Source: Virgibacillus alimentarius
GTDB taxonomy: Bacteria > Bacillota > Bacilli > Bacillales > Amphibacillaceae
NCBI RefSeq assembly: GCF_000709085.1
Contig: NZ_JFBD01000043.1
Span: 1-37,339, forward strand
Length of the DNA stretch: 37,339 bases
Reading direction: 5' to 3'
The position numbers were made by a program, and so were the translations under genes. Each line of letters opens with the position of its first letter. Positions within the stretch are counted from its first letter, which is position 1. Shown here piece after piece: positions 25,865-36,907 of the stretch. The notes under the pieces were generated by a model, which searched no databases, was not told the DNA's origin, and saw only the letters and a list, made by a program, of their open reading frames with translations.

Positions 25865-27916
25865 ATGAAACGTATATTTGGTAATACAGTCATTTTTGCC
25901 CTAATATTCTTAGTTCTTATCGGACTTATTGGATTATTCAAAGGACAAAATAATGAGGCTGAAGAATTTAATGTACAAGAATTTATGCAAGCTTTAAATA
26001 ATGGCGAAATCAAAGAAATGACGATGCAGCCAGCTAATAAAATTATGCGAGTTACCGGGGTCTTAGAAAAAGATAGTCAAGAATTTATTGCTCAGGTTCC
26101 GGATAACACCGATATTATTGCTACAATTACTGATCAAGCAACAGAACAAAGTGTTTTAAAAGTTAAGGAAGAAGAACAACCAAGCGGATTTGTAACTTTT
26201 CTAACAACGATGATTCCATTTCTCATCATCGGATTGTTTATCTTCTTTATGCTTAGTCGGGCCCAAGGTGGCGGCGGTGGAGGCCGCGTCATGAACTTTG
26301 GGAAAAGCAAAGCAAAAATGTATAGTGAGGATAAAAAGAAAGTTCGTTTTAAAGATGTAGCTGGAGCTGATGAGGAAAAGCAAGAACTTGTAGAAGTTGT
26401 TGACTTTTTGAAGGACCCTCGTAAATTTTCATCAGTTGGTGCTCGTATTCCAAAAGGGGTACTCTTAGTTGGGCCTCCGGGAACAGGTAAAACGCTACTT
26501 GCTCAAGCAGTAGCAGGTGAAGCAGGTAAACCATTCTTTTCTATAAGTGGTTCTGACTTTGTAGAAATGTTTGTTGGGGTAGGTGCATCTCGTGTACGAG
26601 ATCTATTTGAAAATGCAAAGAAAAATGCACCTTGTATCATATTTATAGATGAGATAGATGCAGTTGGAAGACAGCGTGGCGCGGGCCTCGGTGGAGGACA
26701 CGATGAACGTGAGCAAACGCTGAACCAACTTCTCGTTGAAATGGATGGATTTGGCGTCAATGAAGGAATCATTATTATCGCTGCAACAAACCGTCCTGAT
26801 ATTCTAGACCCAGCACTGTTGCGTCCAGGCCGTTTTGACCGTCAAATTACAGTTGATCGTCCAGATGTTAAAGGGCGTGAAGCAGTTTTACATGTCCATG
26901 CCAGAAATAAACCGCTGGACAATACAGTGGATATAAAAACAATTGCTATGCGTACTCCTGGTTTCTCGGGAGCTGACTTAGAAAACTTATTAAACGAAGC
27001 GGCATTAGTAGCAGCCCGGCATGATAAGAAAACGATTGATATGCTTGATGTCGATGAGGCAATTGACCGTGTAATTGCTGGTCCTGCCAAGAAAAGCAGG
27101 GTTATCTCAGAAAAAGAGCGGAATATTGTTGCATACCATGAAAGTGGACACACGATTATTGGTATGGTACTTGATGATGCAGATACTGTGCATAAGGTAA
27201 CAATTGTACCGCGGGGGCAAGCAGGCGGATATGCTGTTATGCTACCGAAAGAAGATCGTTATTTTATGACAAAACCAGAGCTATTTGATAAAATAACTGG
27301 CCTTTTAGGTGGGCGAGTGGCAGAAGAAATCATTTTTGGCGAAGTAAGTACTGGTGCTTCAAATGACTTCCAGCGAGCCACAGGAATTGCCCATAAAATG
27401 ATTACAGAGTATGGTATGAGTGAAAAAATAGGTCCGCTTCAATTTAGCAGTGGCGGTGGCCAGGTTTTCTTAGGCAAGGATATTCAGAATGAGCAAACAT
27501 ATAGTGATGCAATCGCTCATGAGATTGATAAAGAAATGCAAAACTTTATCAACTACTGCTATGATCGAGCTAAAAAGATTCTTACAGAAAATAAAGATAA
27601 GTTAGAGCTCGTGGCTCAAACGCTACTTAAAATAGAAACATTAGATGCAAAACAAATTAGATCGCTTTTTGAAGATGGTGTACTTCCTGAGCCTGAAGTG
27701 GACGCGGAAGCAAATGAAAATAGTGATGTTAAAGTAAACATCCAACGCAAAGATAAAGACCAGATTACACCTGAGTCTTATGAAGAAGCAAAGGCAAAAG
27801 CAAAGGCTAAACAATCTGAGGCTCAAGAATATAAGAAAGATGAGAACAAAATCTCTTCTGATGAGCAAGAATCAACTGAAAAATCCGATAAGGATGATAA
27901 CCATAAGGAAGAGTAA
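25865..27916 (+). CDS. ftsH: FtsH, membrane AAA+ zinc metalloprotease
   Basis: FtsH degrades membrane and regulatory proteins and in B. subtilis supports sporulation and stress survival. The 683-residue product has membrane helices at about 5-24 and 108-131 enclosing an external loop, then the AAA module with Walker A GPPGTGKT (203-210), Walker B IFIDEID (about 259-265) and [20 protein letters not shown] (SRH). The protease domain carries the zinc motif HESGH (His425, Glu426, His429). The last 70 residues are low-complexity, rich in Lys and Glu, and poorly conserved; this tail is somewhat longer than in B. subtilis (about 637 residues total). GGAGGAGG precedes the ATG. Confidence 0.97.
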   Translation: MKRIFGNTVIFALIFLVLIGLIGLFKGQNNEAEEFNVQEFMQALNNGEIKEMTMQPANKIMRVTGVLEKDSQEFIAQVPDNTDIIATITDQATEQSVLKVKEEEQPSGFVTFLTTMIPFLIIGLFIFFMLSRAQGGGGGGRVMNFGKSKAKMYSEDKKKVRFKDVAGADEEKQELVEVVDFLKDPRKFSSVGARIPKGVLLVGPPGTGKTLLAQAVAGEAGKPFFSISGSDFVEMFVGVGASRVRDLFENAKKNAPCIIFIDEIDAVGRQRGAGLGGGHDEREQTLNQLLVEMDGFGVNEGIIIIAATNRPDILDPALLRPGRFDRQITVDRPDVKGREAVLHVHARNKPLDNTVDIKTIAMRTPGFSGADLENLLNEAALVAARHDKKTIDMLDVDEAIDRVIAGPAKKSRVISEKERNIVAYHESGHTIIGMVLDDADTVHKVTIVPRGQAGGYAVMLPKEDRYFMTKPELFDKITGLLGGRVAEEIIFGEVSTGASNDFQRATGIAHKMITEYGMSEKIGPLQFSSGGGQVFLGKDIQNEQTYSDAIAHEIDKEMQNFINYCYDRAKKILTENKDKLELVAQTLLKIETLDAKQIRSLFEDGVLPEPEVDAEANENSDVKVNIQRKDKDQITPESYEEAKAKAKAKQSEAQEYKKDENKISSDEQESTEKSDKDDNHKEE

Positions 27917-27937
27917 TGAAGATTTCTCTATTTAGTT

Positions 27938-27990
27938 AAAACCCCGAGCAGTGGAATGAAAATAAAAAATCCACTAATCGGGGTTTTTAT
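27938..27990 (+). terminator. Terminator of ftsH
   Basis: AAAACCCCGA pairs with TCGGGGTTTT and an inner AGTGGA pairs with TCCACT, followed by further Ts. A long, clear intrinsic terminator. Confidence 0.9.
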
Positions 27991-28369
27991 CGTTTTAGGC
28001 GAGAAGACTCCATCTTAGGGTGAAGTAGGGTGTAGATGAATCACCTTTTGGACAAGGGATAGCTTTAGCTATCTCCATTGTCCGATTCAAACAATTTTAA
28101 TTTTTCCCTTCCAACAAGTATGATTATGGTATCTATCGAAACAAAAAATAAGAAATGCTAATTATCAAAACAATTGGGCGTATTCGGTTCGTGTTTCACC
28201 ACTTCTTTTCAAGAAACAGAAGTGCACGAATTATCCAAAACAGATTCAGTGAGTAGTTCAAACGTAAGGCTATAATTACATAAGATGTGTTTTAATAATT
28301 CTATACTAAAAAAATATATGGTATATTTGTAAGAAAGAATTTATATTTCATTGGAAGGTTTGGTTAATA
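27991..28369 (+). other. ftsH-coaX gap with several inverted repeats
   Basis: No gene is seen. Bases 28011-28038 can form CATCT/AGATG, 28050-28083 form a strong hairpin (GGACAA..ATAGCT / AGCTAT..TTGTCC) without a T run, and about 28201-28225 hold CACTTC/GAAGTG. The segment GAAGACTCCATCTTAGGG to GTAGATGAATCACC recalls IS200/IS605 right-end sequences of Bacilli, but that is from memory and unverified. The coaX promoter should lie in the AT-rich 28270-28360 but is not obvious. Confidence 0.4.
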
Positions 28370-29143
28370 ATGTTGTTTGTTCTCGATGTAGGCAATACAA
28401 ATACAGTTTTAGGTGTATTTGAAAAGGATCAATTAAAACATGAATGGCGGATAAAAACCGACCGTTATAAAACAGAAGATGAATTCGGTATACTAATAAA
28501 ATCTTTATTTGAATATAAGGGTATTTCCTTTTCGGAAATTACAGGAATCATTATTTCCTCGGTTGTCCCTCCTATTATGATTGCATTAGAAAGAATGTGC
28601 AAAATCTATTTTGATCAAAAGCCGCTCATTATAGGAGAGGAAAATGTTCATACCCACTTAAAAGTTTCCTACCCAAATCCAAAAGAAATTGGATCAGATC
28701 GTGTTGTGAATGCAGTTGCTGCAATAGCAACTTACGATACTCCACTTGTAATAATTGATTTTGGTACTGCAACAACTTATTGTTATATCAATGAGCATCA
28801 GGAATATACTGGAGGTTTGATTACCCCAGGGATTAGCATTTCAATGGAAGCGCTGTATAGCAAGGCTTCCAAACTGCCAAAAATCGAATTACAGCCACCG
28901 GAGAATATCATTGGCTCTTCTACAGTTGAAGCAATGCAATCAGGAGTTTTTTATGGGTATATAGCTCAAGTGGATGGCATTGTCATGCGAATAAAAAGGC
29001 AAATGACACATGAACCAACCGTAATTGCTACCGGAGGATTAGCTTCTTTGATCGGGGAAGCATCTGAGACAATCGATTATGTGGATACGCACTTAACGCT
29101 AAAAGGATTAAATTTAATTTATCAAAAGAACTTCATAAAGTAA
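28370..29143 (+). CDS. coaX: CoaX, type III pantothenate kinase
   Basis: CoaX phosphorylates pantothenate in the first step of coenzyme A synthesis and, unlike type I, is not inhibited by CoA. The 257-residue product has the ASKHA-fold phosphate-1 motif [13 protein letters not shown] at 5-17, [24 protein letters not shown], the phosphate-2 segment IDFGTATTY and the adenosine block [17 protein letters not shown] lies about 13 bases before the ATG. It sits upstream of hslO, as in B. subtilis (formerly yacB). Confidence 0.95.
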   Translation: MLFVLDVGNTNTVLGVFEKDQLKHEWRIKTDRYKTEDEFGILIKSLFEYKGISFSEITGIIISSVVPPIMIALERMCKIYFDQKPLIIGEENVHTHLKVSYPNPKEIGSDRVVNAVAAIATYDTPLVIIDFGTATTYCYINEHQEYTGGLITPGISISMEALYSKASKLPKIELQPPENIIGSSTVEAMQSGVFYGYIAQVDGIVMRIKRQMTHEPTVIATGGLASLIGEASETIDYVDTHLTLKGLNLIYQKNFIK

Positions 29144-29227
29144 TTAGAATTAGGTCATTATAAAATAAGGTGAATGATTATTTTTCTCTTATTTTAAACA
29201 AGATTGTAAAGGAGAATTCAAATACCT

Positions 29228-30097
29228 ATGAAAGATTATTTAATTAAAGCTACTACCTATGAGGGAATGGTACGAGCTTATGCTACTACGACAACAAATA
29301 CAGTTGCAAAAGCACAAAAAAGGCACGACTCATGGGCTACGGCTTCAGCCGCATTAGGTAGAACGATAACCATTACTGCGATGATGGGTGCAATGTATAA
29401 GGGGGATGATTCACTGAGTGTGAAAGTAGAAGGAAATGGGCCCTTAGGTGTGATTGTGACAGATGGTAATGCAAAAGGAGAGGTTCGTGGCTATGTAGCA
29501 AATCCTCATGTTGACTTCGAATTGAATAACCATGGGAAACTTGACGTCGCTCGTGCAGTAGGCATAGAGGGGAATATAAGTGTTGTAAAAGATCTTGGGC
29601 TAAAAGATTATTTTACGGGACATGTTCCTATTATTTCAGGAGAAATTAGTGAGGATTTCACGTATTACTTCGCAAATTCTGAGCAAATACCTACAGCAGT
29701 TGGTGCAGGTGTTTTAGTTAACCCGGATCATTCCATTTTATCTGCGGGAGGATTTATTATCCAAGTGATGCCAGGTGCCGATGAAGAATTAATTACCCGG
29801 TTGGAAGACCAGATTCAGACATTTCCATCCATATCGAAGTTGATTAGAGAAGGGAACTCACCGGAGCAAATATTAGAACATTTATTTGGAAAAGAGGAAG
29901 TAAAGGTGCATGAGCAAATGCCAATTACATTCCGCTGTAAGTGCTCTAAAGAACGGATTGAACGAGCGATCAAGGGTCTTGGAAATGAAGAAATTCAAGC
30001 GATGATTGACGAAGATCATGGTGCAGAAGCAACTTGTCATTTTTGTAATAAAAAGTATTATCTTACCGAGGATGAGCTAGTAAATTTAAAACAATAA
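29228..30097 (+). CDS. hslO: HslO (Hsp33), redox-regulated chaperone
   Basis: Hsp33 is a cytoplasmic holdase switched on when its zinc-bound cysteines are oxidised. The 289-residue product has the N-terminal chaperone core ([37 protein letters not shown]) and the C-terminal redox switch C237xC239 ... C270xxC273 ([17 protein letters not shown]). GGAG lies 13 bases before the ATG, a slightly long spacing, but no better start exists. An AT-rich inverted repeat (TAAAATAAG/CTTATTTTA) lies in the gap from coaX and may weakly attenuate transcription. Confidence 0.96.
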   Translation: MKDYLIKATTYEGMVRAYATTTTNTVAKAQKRHDSWATASAALGRTITITAMMGAMYKGDDSLSVKVEGNGPLGVIVTDGNAKGEVRGYVANPHVDFELNNHGKLDVARAVGIEGNISVVKDLGLKDYFTGHVPIISGEISEDFTYYFANSEQIPTAVGAGVLVNPDHSILSAGGFIIQVMPGADEELITRLEDQIQTFPSISKLIREGNSPEQILEHLFGKEEVKVHEQMPITFRCKCSKERIERAIKGLGNEEIQAMIDEDHGAEATCHFCNKKYYLTEDELVNLKQ

Positions 30098-30125
30098 ACC
30101 AACCGTTAGTGAAAGGAAGTAATTC

Positions 30126-31031
30126 ATGTCAAGAAGGCTGTTATTGGGTATTGTTGTGGTACTGCTGATCACCAATATTGCTACATTCTTAATTTGGAAA
30201 ACAGATGAAAAAATAGTAATAGATACTGGCGGAGAAGAAAAAGAGATAAATAGCAATAAACCGGTGGCCATCATTGATGGGGCAAAAATATCATATGATG
30301 ATTGGGTGTCTTCTTTAAGAAGAGATTATGGAGAAAAACATTTAAAAACGCTGATCGACCAAAAGCTTGTGAAGCAATTGGCGGAACAAGAGAATATACA
30401 TGTACATGAAAAAGTAATTGACCGGGAAATTGCATTGCTTACGACGATGCAGGGAATAATGACAAAAGAGGAAACAGCACGCATGGAAGAAAAATGGCGA
30501 GAGTCTATCTTGCATCGTTACCAATTAGAGGCCCTATTAACAGAAGGCATAGATATTTCAGCAGGCGAAATACAAAAGTATTATGAACAATACCATAAGC
30601 AATACGATTTTCAGGCTTCTCGGCAGTATTCCCACATCGTTGTGGAAGATAAGAAAACTGTTGAAAAAATTATGGATGAGCTTGATCAAGGCGCATCATT
30701 TCGGTTACTAGCTAAAGAATACTCAATTGATGGGGACACCAAAAAAGAGGGCGGGTATCTCGGGTTTTTTACAAATAAAAGCTCCTTTGTTCCAAGTAAG
30801 TATAATGAAAAGGCAGCTAAAATGGAGGAGAGAACATACAGTAAACCATTTAAAACAACAGATGGATTCGTAATTCTTTATCTTCATCGAAATTTACCGT
30901 CCATCACATTTTCTTATGATGAAATAAAGCCATACATAAAGAGGGAGCTCGCATTAGATAAGCTAGATCAACCACTTACAGCAAGTCCTTTATGGAAAAA
31001 GGCAGATATAAACTGGATATTTGAAGAATAA
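30126..31031 (+). CDS. yacD: YacD, membrane-anchored parvulin-type peptidyl-prolyl isomerase
   Basis: The 301-residue protein starts with an uncleaved-looking membrane helix (about 5-24) and lacks a lipobox cysteine, so it should be anchored facing outward and not be a lipoprotein like PrsA. A SurA/PrsA-like N domain (about 45-160) precedes one PpiC/parvulin domain (about 165-255, with QYSHIVVEDKKT, FRLLAKEYSIDGDTKKEGGY and YSKPFKTTDGFVIL). It probably helps fold exported proteins. It lies 28 bases after hslO with a good AAGGAAG site, so the two are likely co-transcribed. Confidence 0.9.
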   Translation: MSRRLLLGIVVVLLITNIATFLIWKTDEKIVIDTGGEEKEINSNKPVAIIDGAKISYDDWVSSLRRDYGEKHLKTLIDQKLVKQLAEQENIHVHEKVIDREIALLTTMQGIMTKEETARMEEKWRESILHRYQLEALLTEGIDISAGEIQKYYEQYHKQYDFQASRQYSHIVVEDKKTVEKIMDELDQGASFRLLAKEYSIDGDTKKEGGYLGFFTNKSSFVPSKYNEKAAKMEERTYSKPFKTTDGFVILYLHRNLPSITFSYDEIKPYIKRELALDKLDQPLTASPLWKKADINWIFEE

Positions 31032-31077
31032 TTTGATATAAGTACATTTAACCATCCGCCTATTTTATTCATTTTTG

Positions 31078-31138
31078 TTGACAAAATAACGCAAAGACCG
31101 TAAATTATAAATAAATCCTATGCACTTAGTAGGAATTT
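31078..31138 (+). promoter_or_regulatory. cysK promoter and possible operator dyad
   Basis: TTGACA at 31078-31083 is followed after 17 bases by a weak -10 TAAATT (31101-31106); TATAAA at 31106-31111 is an alternative at a poor 22-base spacing. An interrupted dyad AAATCCTA (31113-31120) / TAGGAATTT (31130-31138) lies just downstream and reaches the ribosome site. The CymR repressor controls cysK in B. subtilis; whether this dyad is its site is inference. Confidence 0.5.
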
Positions 31139-31151
31139 GGAGGTTATATTA

Positions 31152-32084
31152 ATGAGAGTTGCTAAAAACATTACGGATTTAATTGGCGAAACTCCTATTG
31201 TAAAATTAAATAGAGCTGCTGATGAAGACAGTGCAGAAGTCTATTTGAAATTAGAATTTATGAATCCTGGAAGTTCTGTTAAAGACCGTATTGCCTTATC
31301 CATGGTGGAAGAGGCTGAAAAACAAGGTGTTTTGAAAGCTGGAGATACGATTATTGAACCGACAAGTGGGAATACTGGAATCGGATTGGCAATGGTTGCA
31401 GCAGCCAAGGGATATAAATTAGTAGTAGTTATGCCAGATACAATGAGTAAAGAGAGACGAAATTTGTTGCGGGCTTATGGGGCAGAATTAATTTTGACAC
31501 CCGGGGCAGATGGAATGAAAGGCGCAATTCAAAAATCAGAAGAATTAAAAGAGGAACATGGTTATTTTATGCCACAGCAGTTTGATAATGAGGCAAACCC
31601 AGAGATCCACGCCCGTACGACAGGAAAAGAAATTGTAGAACAAATGGACGATGGATTAGATGCCTTTATTTCAGGAATTGGTACTGGTGGTACGATTACC
31701 GGGGCAGGTAAAGTTTTAAAGGAACATTTTAAAGATATTAAAATTTACGCAGTAGAACCAGATGATTCCGCAGTATTATCAGGAGATTCCCCAGGTCCGC
31801 ATAAATTACAAGGGCTTGGAGCTGGCTTTGTGCCTAAGGTGTTAGATACGGATGTATATGAGGATGTTATTCGTATCTCAAATGACGAGGCGTTTGAGAC
31901 TTCTCGCAATGTGGCAAAATTAGAAGGCATTTTAGGAGGTATCTCTTCTGGTGCAGCAGTAGCGGCAGCACAGAAAATAGCTAAGAAGTTAGGTAAGGGA
32001 AAAAAAGTTTTGGCGATACTGCCGGATAATGGAGAAAGATACCTATCTACGCCATTGTATCAATTTGATAAGGATACTGAATAA
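31152..32084 (+). CDS. cysK: CysK, O-acetylserine (thiol)-lyase
   Basis: CysK makes cysteine from O-acetylserine and sulfide with pyridoxal phosphate. The 310-residue product has the PLP lysine Lys44 in [12 protein letters not shown], the substrate loop [11 protein letters not shown], the phosphate-binding [11 protein letters not shown] and [11 protein letters not shown] near the C terminus. The ATG at 31152 follows TTGGAGGT; a TTG at 31137 falls inside that site and is not a real start. It is a single-gene unit with its own promoter and terminator. In B. subtilis pabB follows; here folP does. Confidence 0.96.
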   Translation: MRVAKNITDLIGETPIVKLNRAADEDSAEVYLKLEFMNPGSSVKDRIALSMVEEAEKQGVLKAGDTIIEPTSGNTGIGLAMVAAAKGYKLVVVMPDTMSKERRNLLRAYGAELILTPGADGMKGAIQKSEELKEEHGYFMPQQFDNEANPEIHARTTGKEIVEQMDDGLDAFISGIGTGGTITGAGKVLKEHFKDIKIYAVEPDDSAVLSGDSPGPHKLQGLGAGFVPKVLDTDVYEDVIRISNDEAFETSRNVAKLEGILGGISSGAAVAAAQKIAKKLGKGKKVLAILPDNGERYLSTPLYQFDKDTE

Positions 32085-32110
32085 GAATTAACTGCTCATA
32101 AAATGATGCT

Positions 32111-32152
32111 GAGGGCTAGCTACTCATTTAAAAATGTATGCTAGCTCTTTTT
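32111..32152 (+). terminator. Terminator of cysK
   Basis: GAGGGCTAGCTAC pairs with GTATGCTAGCTC around an AT-rich loop, followed by TTTTT. A clear intrinsic terminator that also marks folP as the start of a new unit. Confidence 0.88.
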
Positions 32153-32209
32153 CGTTATTTTATGATAATATAAGTATGGTTAATCTAATGAAAGAAGGTC
32201 CGATGTAGT

Positions 32210-33025
32210 ATGCAATTAAAAACGGCAGTAAAAACATATAATTTGGCAGAACGTACGCATATCATGGGCATTTTAAATGTTACACCTGATTCATTTTCTG
32301 ATGGTGGAAGTTATACATCTATTAAGGAAGCAGTAAATCAAGCGATAGAAATGGAAAGGCAAGGGGCAGATATCATTGATATTGGCGGAGAATCGACAAG
32401 ACCGGATCATGAGCCTGTCTCTTTAAAGGAAGAATTAAACCGAGTCATACCGATGGTTGAGGCCGTTAAATCAGCGGTGAATATTCCTATTTCCATCGAT
32501 ACATATAAAGCAGAAACGGCAAAGCAAGCGATCGATGCGGGTGCTGCCATTATTAATGATATATGGGGAGCAAAAAAAGAACCTGAAATCGCTAAGGTTG
32601 CTGCAGATAATAATGCACCAATCATTTTAATGCACAATCGAACGAATATGAACTATACATCGCTTCTCGGTGATATGAAGCAAGATTTACAGCAAAGTAT
32701 CGATATTGCTTTACAGGCGGATGTAAAAAAGGAAAATATTATCCTTGATCCTGGGATAGGATTTGCGAAAACAATGGAAGATAATCTAGTAGTGATGAAC
32801 AACTTGGAACAATTTTCCCAGCTTGGATATCCAGTTTTACTAGGTGCCTCTAGAAAGAGAATGGTCGGAAAAATATTAAATGATATTCCCGCAGAGCAAC
32901 GGGATATTGGGACTGGAGCTACAACTTGTTTAGGAATCACGAAAGGAGTCCAAATTGTACGTGTCCACAATGTTAAGATACATAAAGATTTAGTAGATGT
33001 GATGGATACGATACGCCGTTATTAA
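32210..33025 (+). CDS. folP: FolP, dihydropteroate synthase
   Basis: FolP (sul) condenses hydroxymethyl-dihydropterin pyrophosphate with p-aminobenzoate; it is the target of sulfonamides. The 271-residue TIM-barrel product has MGILNVTPDSFSDGG, DIGGESTRPDH, ILDPGIGFAKT and LGASRKRMVG. The ribosome site AAGAAGGT lies about ten bases before the ATG and is modest. It heads the folP-folB-folK-yazB-dusB group. pabB, pabA and pabC, which precede it in B. subtilis, are absent here, so p-aminobenzoate must be made elsewhere or taken up. Confidence 0.96.
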   Translation: MQLKTAVKTYNLAERTHIMGILNVTPDSFSDGGSYTSIKEAVNQAIEMERQGADIIDIGGESTRPDHEPVSLKEELNRVIPMVEAVKSAVNIPISIDTYKAETAKQAIDAGAAIINDIWGAKKEPEIAKVAADNNAPIILMHNRTNMNYTSLLGDMKQDLQQSIDIALQADVKKENIILDPGIGFAKTMEDNLVVMNNLEQFSQLGYPVLLGASRKRMVGKILNDIPAEQRDIGTGATTCLGITKGVQIVRVHNVKIHKDLVDVMDTIRRY

Positions 33026-33042
33026 AGGGGGGGTGAAGACGA

Positions 33043-33411
33043 ATGCAGGATAGAATTTTATTAAATAATATGCAATTTTATGGCTTTCACGGTCTGTTCC
33101 CGGAGGAAAATAAACTTGGTCAACGATTTCATGTTGATCTAGAACTATTCACCGATCTGCAGAAACCAGGAAAAACAGACGACATGTCTGATTCTATTCA
33201 TTATGGACATGTATATGAACTTGTCCAAAAAATAGTGGAAGGTGAGGCTAAAAACTTACTTGAAGCTGTAGCAGAAGAAATTGCAAATCAATTACTCGTC
33301 TCATTTGATATAATGGCTGCTTGCAAGGTAAAGGTCATAAAACCCGATCCCCCAATTGCTGGCCATTATCAGTCTGTTGCAGTAGAAATCTTCAGGGAGA
33401 AGGTATCATGA
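33043..33411 (+). CDS. folB: FolB, dihydroneopterin aldolase
   Basis: FolB cleaves 7,8-dihydroneopterin to hydroxymethyl-dihydropterin and glycolaldehyde, supplying the FolK substrate. The 122-residue product shows the family blocks NNMQFYGFHGLFPEENKLGQ with catalytic Glu, FHVDLEL, DSIHYGHVYELV and the lysine-bearing KVKVIKPDPPIAGHYQSVAVEI (C-terminal part). AAAGGGGGGGTGA precedes the ATG. Its stop overlaps the folK start in an ATGA, so translation is coupled. Confidence 0.95.
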   Translation: MQDRILLNNMQFYGFHGLFPEENKLGQRFHVDLELFTDLQKPGKTDDMSDSIHYGHVYELVQKIVEGEAKNLLEAVAEEIANQLLVSFDIMAACKVKVIKPDPPIAGHYQSVAVEIFREKVS

Positions 33412-33920
33412 AAAAAGCTTTTATAGCACTGGGAACAAACATAGGACCACGCTTCACATATTTAAATCATGCAATAAGTGCACTGTCAGAGGTGGAAGGC
33501 ATTATTATCTTAAAAAAATCATCCATTTATGAGACTGCACCGGTTGGTTACTTGGATCAACGTTATTTTTTAAACATGGTGATTCAAATAGAAACTTCCC
33601 TAGAAGCTATCGAACTATTGAATACATGTCAGACGATTGAACAACAATTAGGGCGAAAACGCACGATTCGTTTCGGCCCTAGAACAATAGATCTTGACAT
33701 TTTAGTATATAATCAAGAAAATATAAAAACAGAGCGTTTATCAGTACCGCATCCACGAATGCATGAACGTGCCTTCGTGCTGGTTCCATTAGAGGAAATT
33801 GCTCCGTCCTTAAATATCCCAACATATAATAAAACGGCAGGAGACTTAATAAAGGATCTATCAGAAAGCGCAGAAAAGGATGTAACGACATGGACACCAA
33901 AAGAGTCGGCAGAAGAATAA
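33408..33920 (+). CDS. folK: FolK, hydroxymethyl-dihydropterin pyrophosphokinase
   Basis: FolK transfers pyrophosphate from ATP to 6-hydroxymethyl-dihydropterin, making the FolP substrate. The 170-residue product begins MKKAFIALGTNIGPRFTYL and carries SSIYETAPVGYLDQRYFLN, the HPPK signature RFGPRTIDLDIL and PHPRMHERAFVLVPL. I chose the ATG at 33408, which overlaps the folB stop and follows GGGAGAAGG; a longer frame open from 33321 lies inside folB. Its end overlaps yazB by 31 bases. Confidence 0.95.
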   Translation: MKKAFIALGTNIGPRFTYLNHAISALSEVEGIIILKKSSIYETAPVGYLDQRYFLNMVIQIETSLEAIELLNTCQTIEQQLGRKRTIRFGPRTIDLDILVYNQENIKTERLSVPHPRMHERAFVLVPLEEIAPSLNIPTYNKTAGDLIKDLSESAEKDVTTWTPKESAEE

Positions 33921-34111
33921 AAGCATTTCGAAAGCTAAAAGGTTACACGCAAATTGATTTAGCAAAAAAAATAAATGTTCCTATAGCTCATCTTGGAGCA
34001 GTAGAACGAGGCACAATGATACCTTCTGGGGAATTATTGGATAAGGTATCCGAAAGTTTAAATATAAGTAAAGAAGAACTAATGTTAGAAGATATAAAAA
34101 CGAAGGAGTAA
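33890..34111 (+). CDS. yazB: YazB, small HTH (XRE-type) DNA-binding protein
   Basis: The 73-residue product is one helix-turn-helix domain of the Cro/CI (XRE) type (VGRRIKAFRKLKGYTQIDLA, IAHLGAVERGTMIPSGELLDKV) with a short acidic tail. It matches YazB, found in the same place in the B. subtilis folate operon; its target and effector are unknown, though control of this operon is a natural guess. It starts inside folK and ends just before dusB, so it is part of the same transcript. No good ribosome site precedes its start, suggesting reinitiation or coupling. Confidence 0.85.
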   Translation: MDTKRVGRRIKAFRKLKGYTQIDLAKKINVPIAHLGAVERGTMIPSGELLDKVSESLNISKEELMLEDIKTKE

Positions 34112-34143
34112 TGTTAAAAAACTGTATAAAGGAGGCTAAAACG

Positions 34144-35133
34144 ATGTTTCAAATAGGAGATATATCTATTCCTAATCGAGTTGTACTGGCGCCTATGGCG
34201 GGTGTGTGTAATTATGCTTTTCGTTTAACGGTTAAGGAATTTGGCGCTGGACTGGTATATGCTGAAATGGTTAGTGATAAAGGAATCGTTAATAAAAATG
34301 AAAAAACAATGGGCATGCTTTTTATTGACGAAGAAGAAATGCCAATGAGTTTACAAATTTTTGGAGGAGAAAAAGATTCACTAATGGAGGCTGCGCAATT
34401 TGTTGATAAAAATACAAACGCCAGCATTATTGATATTAATATGGGATGCCCTGTTCCAAAAATTACGAAGTGTGATGCTGGTGCACGGTGGTTGCTTGAC
34501 CCGGATAAAATTCATGAGATGGTTTCAGCAGTGGTAAAAACTGTTGATAAACCAGTAACAGTTAAAATGCGCAGTGGCTGGGATGAAGACCACATTTACG
34601 CCATTGATAATGCTAAAGCAATCGAAGCTGCTGGTGCGAAGGCGTTAGCTATTCATGGGAGAACAAGAAAACAAATGTATGAAGGATATGCAGATTGGGA
34701 CATAGTCAAACAGGTGAAGCAAGCAGTTTCTATACCAGTTATCGGAAATGGAGATATCGATTCCCCTCAAGTTGCAAAACAGCGACTTGAAGAAACAGGC
34801 GTCGACGCAGTCATGGTAGGACGTGCTGCACTAGGGAATCCATGGATGATTTACCGTATTACCAAATACCTTGAAACAGGGGAACTATTAGATGAACCGT
34901 CCCCTATGGAAAAAATCAATGTCTGTATGCTTCACATGGATCGCTTAATTAAGATTAAAGGTGAAAAAATTGCAATTATGGAAATGCGTAAACATGCTGC
35001 ATGGTATTTGAAAGGATTAAAAGGGAACGGAAGAATAAGAAGACGTATCAATGAAAGTGAAACAAGAGACGAGTTACTAAATATATTATATGATTACGCA
35101 CATGAATTAGAAACCTCAATGAGAGCTTCCTAA
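34144..35133 (+). CDS. dusB: DusB, tRNA-dihydrouridine synthase
   Basis: DusB reduces uridines in the D-loop of tRNA using FMN and NADPH. The 329-residue product has the flavin-barrel start NRVVLAPMAGVCN, NMGCPVPKITKCDAG with the catalytic Cys102, VKMRSGWDEDH, IHGRTRKQMYEG and VIGNGDI with GRAALGNPWM. The ATG at 34144 follows AAAGGAGG; a frame open from 34111 adds eleven residues without a ribosome site. In B. subtilis (yacF) it is the last gene before lysS. Confidence 0.95.
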   Translation: MFQIGDISIPNRVVLAPMAGVCNYAFRLTVKEFGAGLVYAEMVSDKGIVNKNEKTMGMLFIDEEEMPMSLQIFGGEKDSLMEAAQFVDKNTNASIIDINMGCPVPKITKCDAGARWLLDPDKIHEMVSAVVKTVDKPVTVKMRSGWDEDHIYAIDNAKAIEAAGAKALAIHGRTRKQMYEGYADWDIVKQVKQAVSIPVIGNGDIDSPQVAKQRLEETGVDAVMVGRAALGNPWMIYRITKYLETGELLDEPSPMEKINVCMLHMDRLIKIKGEKIAIMEMRKHAAWYLKGLKGNGRIRRRINESETRDELLNILYDYAHELETSMRAS

Positions 35134-35150
35134 TTTTTAGTTCATTTTTG

Positions 35151-35182
35151 AACCTGTCAGTAACTTGCTGACAGTTTTTTCT
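35151..35182 (+). terminator. Terminator after dusB
   Basis: CCTGTCAG (35153-35160) pairs with CTGACAG (35168-35174), followed by TTTTTTCTT. It ends the folate/dusB unit, so lysS is transcribed separately. Confidence 0.85.
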
Positions 35183-35262
35183 TATGTATGTTCAAGATAG
35201 ATGAAAGAAGTTTCTTTTTTCTATATACTAATGATAATAGTAGATGCCGATGTACATTGATG

Positions 35263-36811
<1,549 letters not shown>

Positions 36812-36863
36812 GGTAAGATACAGGAAGACTCTACTGTCTAGAATTTTTTAAAGCAATTACTCG

Positions 36864-36907
36864 ATATACGTGCCATTTCAATTTAGAAATAGCACGTATA
36901 TTTTTTT
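36864..36907 (+). terminator. Terminator of lysS
   Basis: ATATACGTGC pairs with GCACGTATAT, with an inner ATTTC/GAAAT, followed by seven Ts. A strong intrinsic terminator. Confidence 0.92.

Noticed and set aside
27680-27916. FtsH tail as a separate or fused domain
   Set aside because: The Lys/Glu-rich end is low-complexity and varies in length across the family; no domain is visible.
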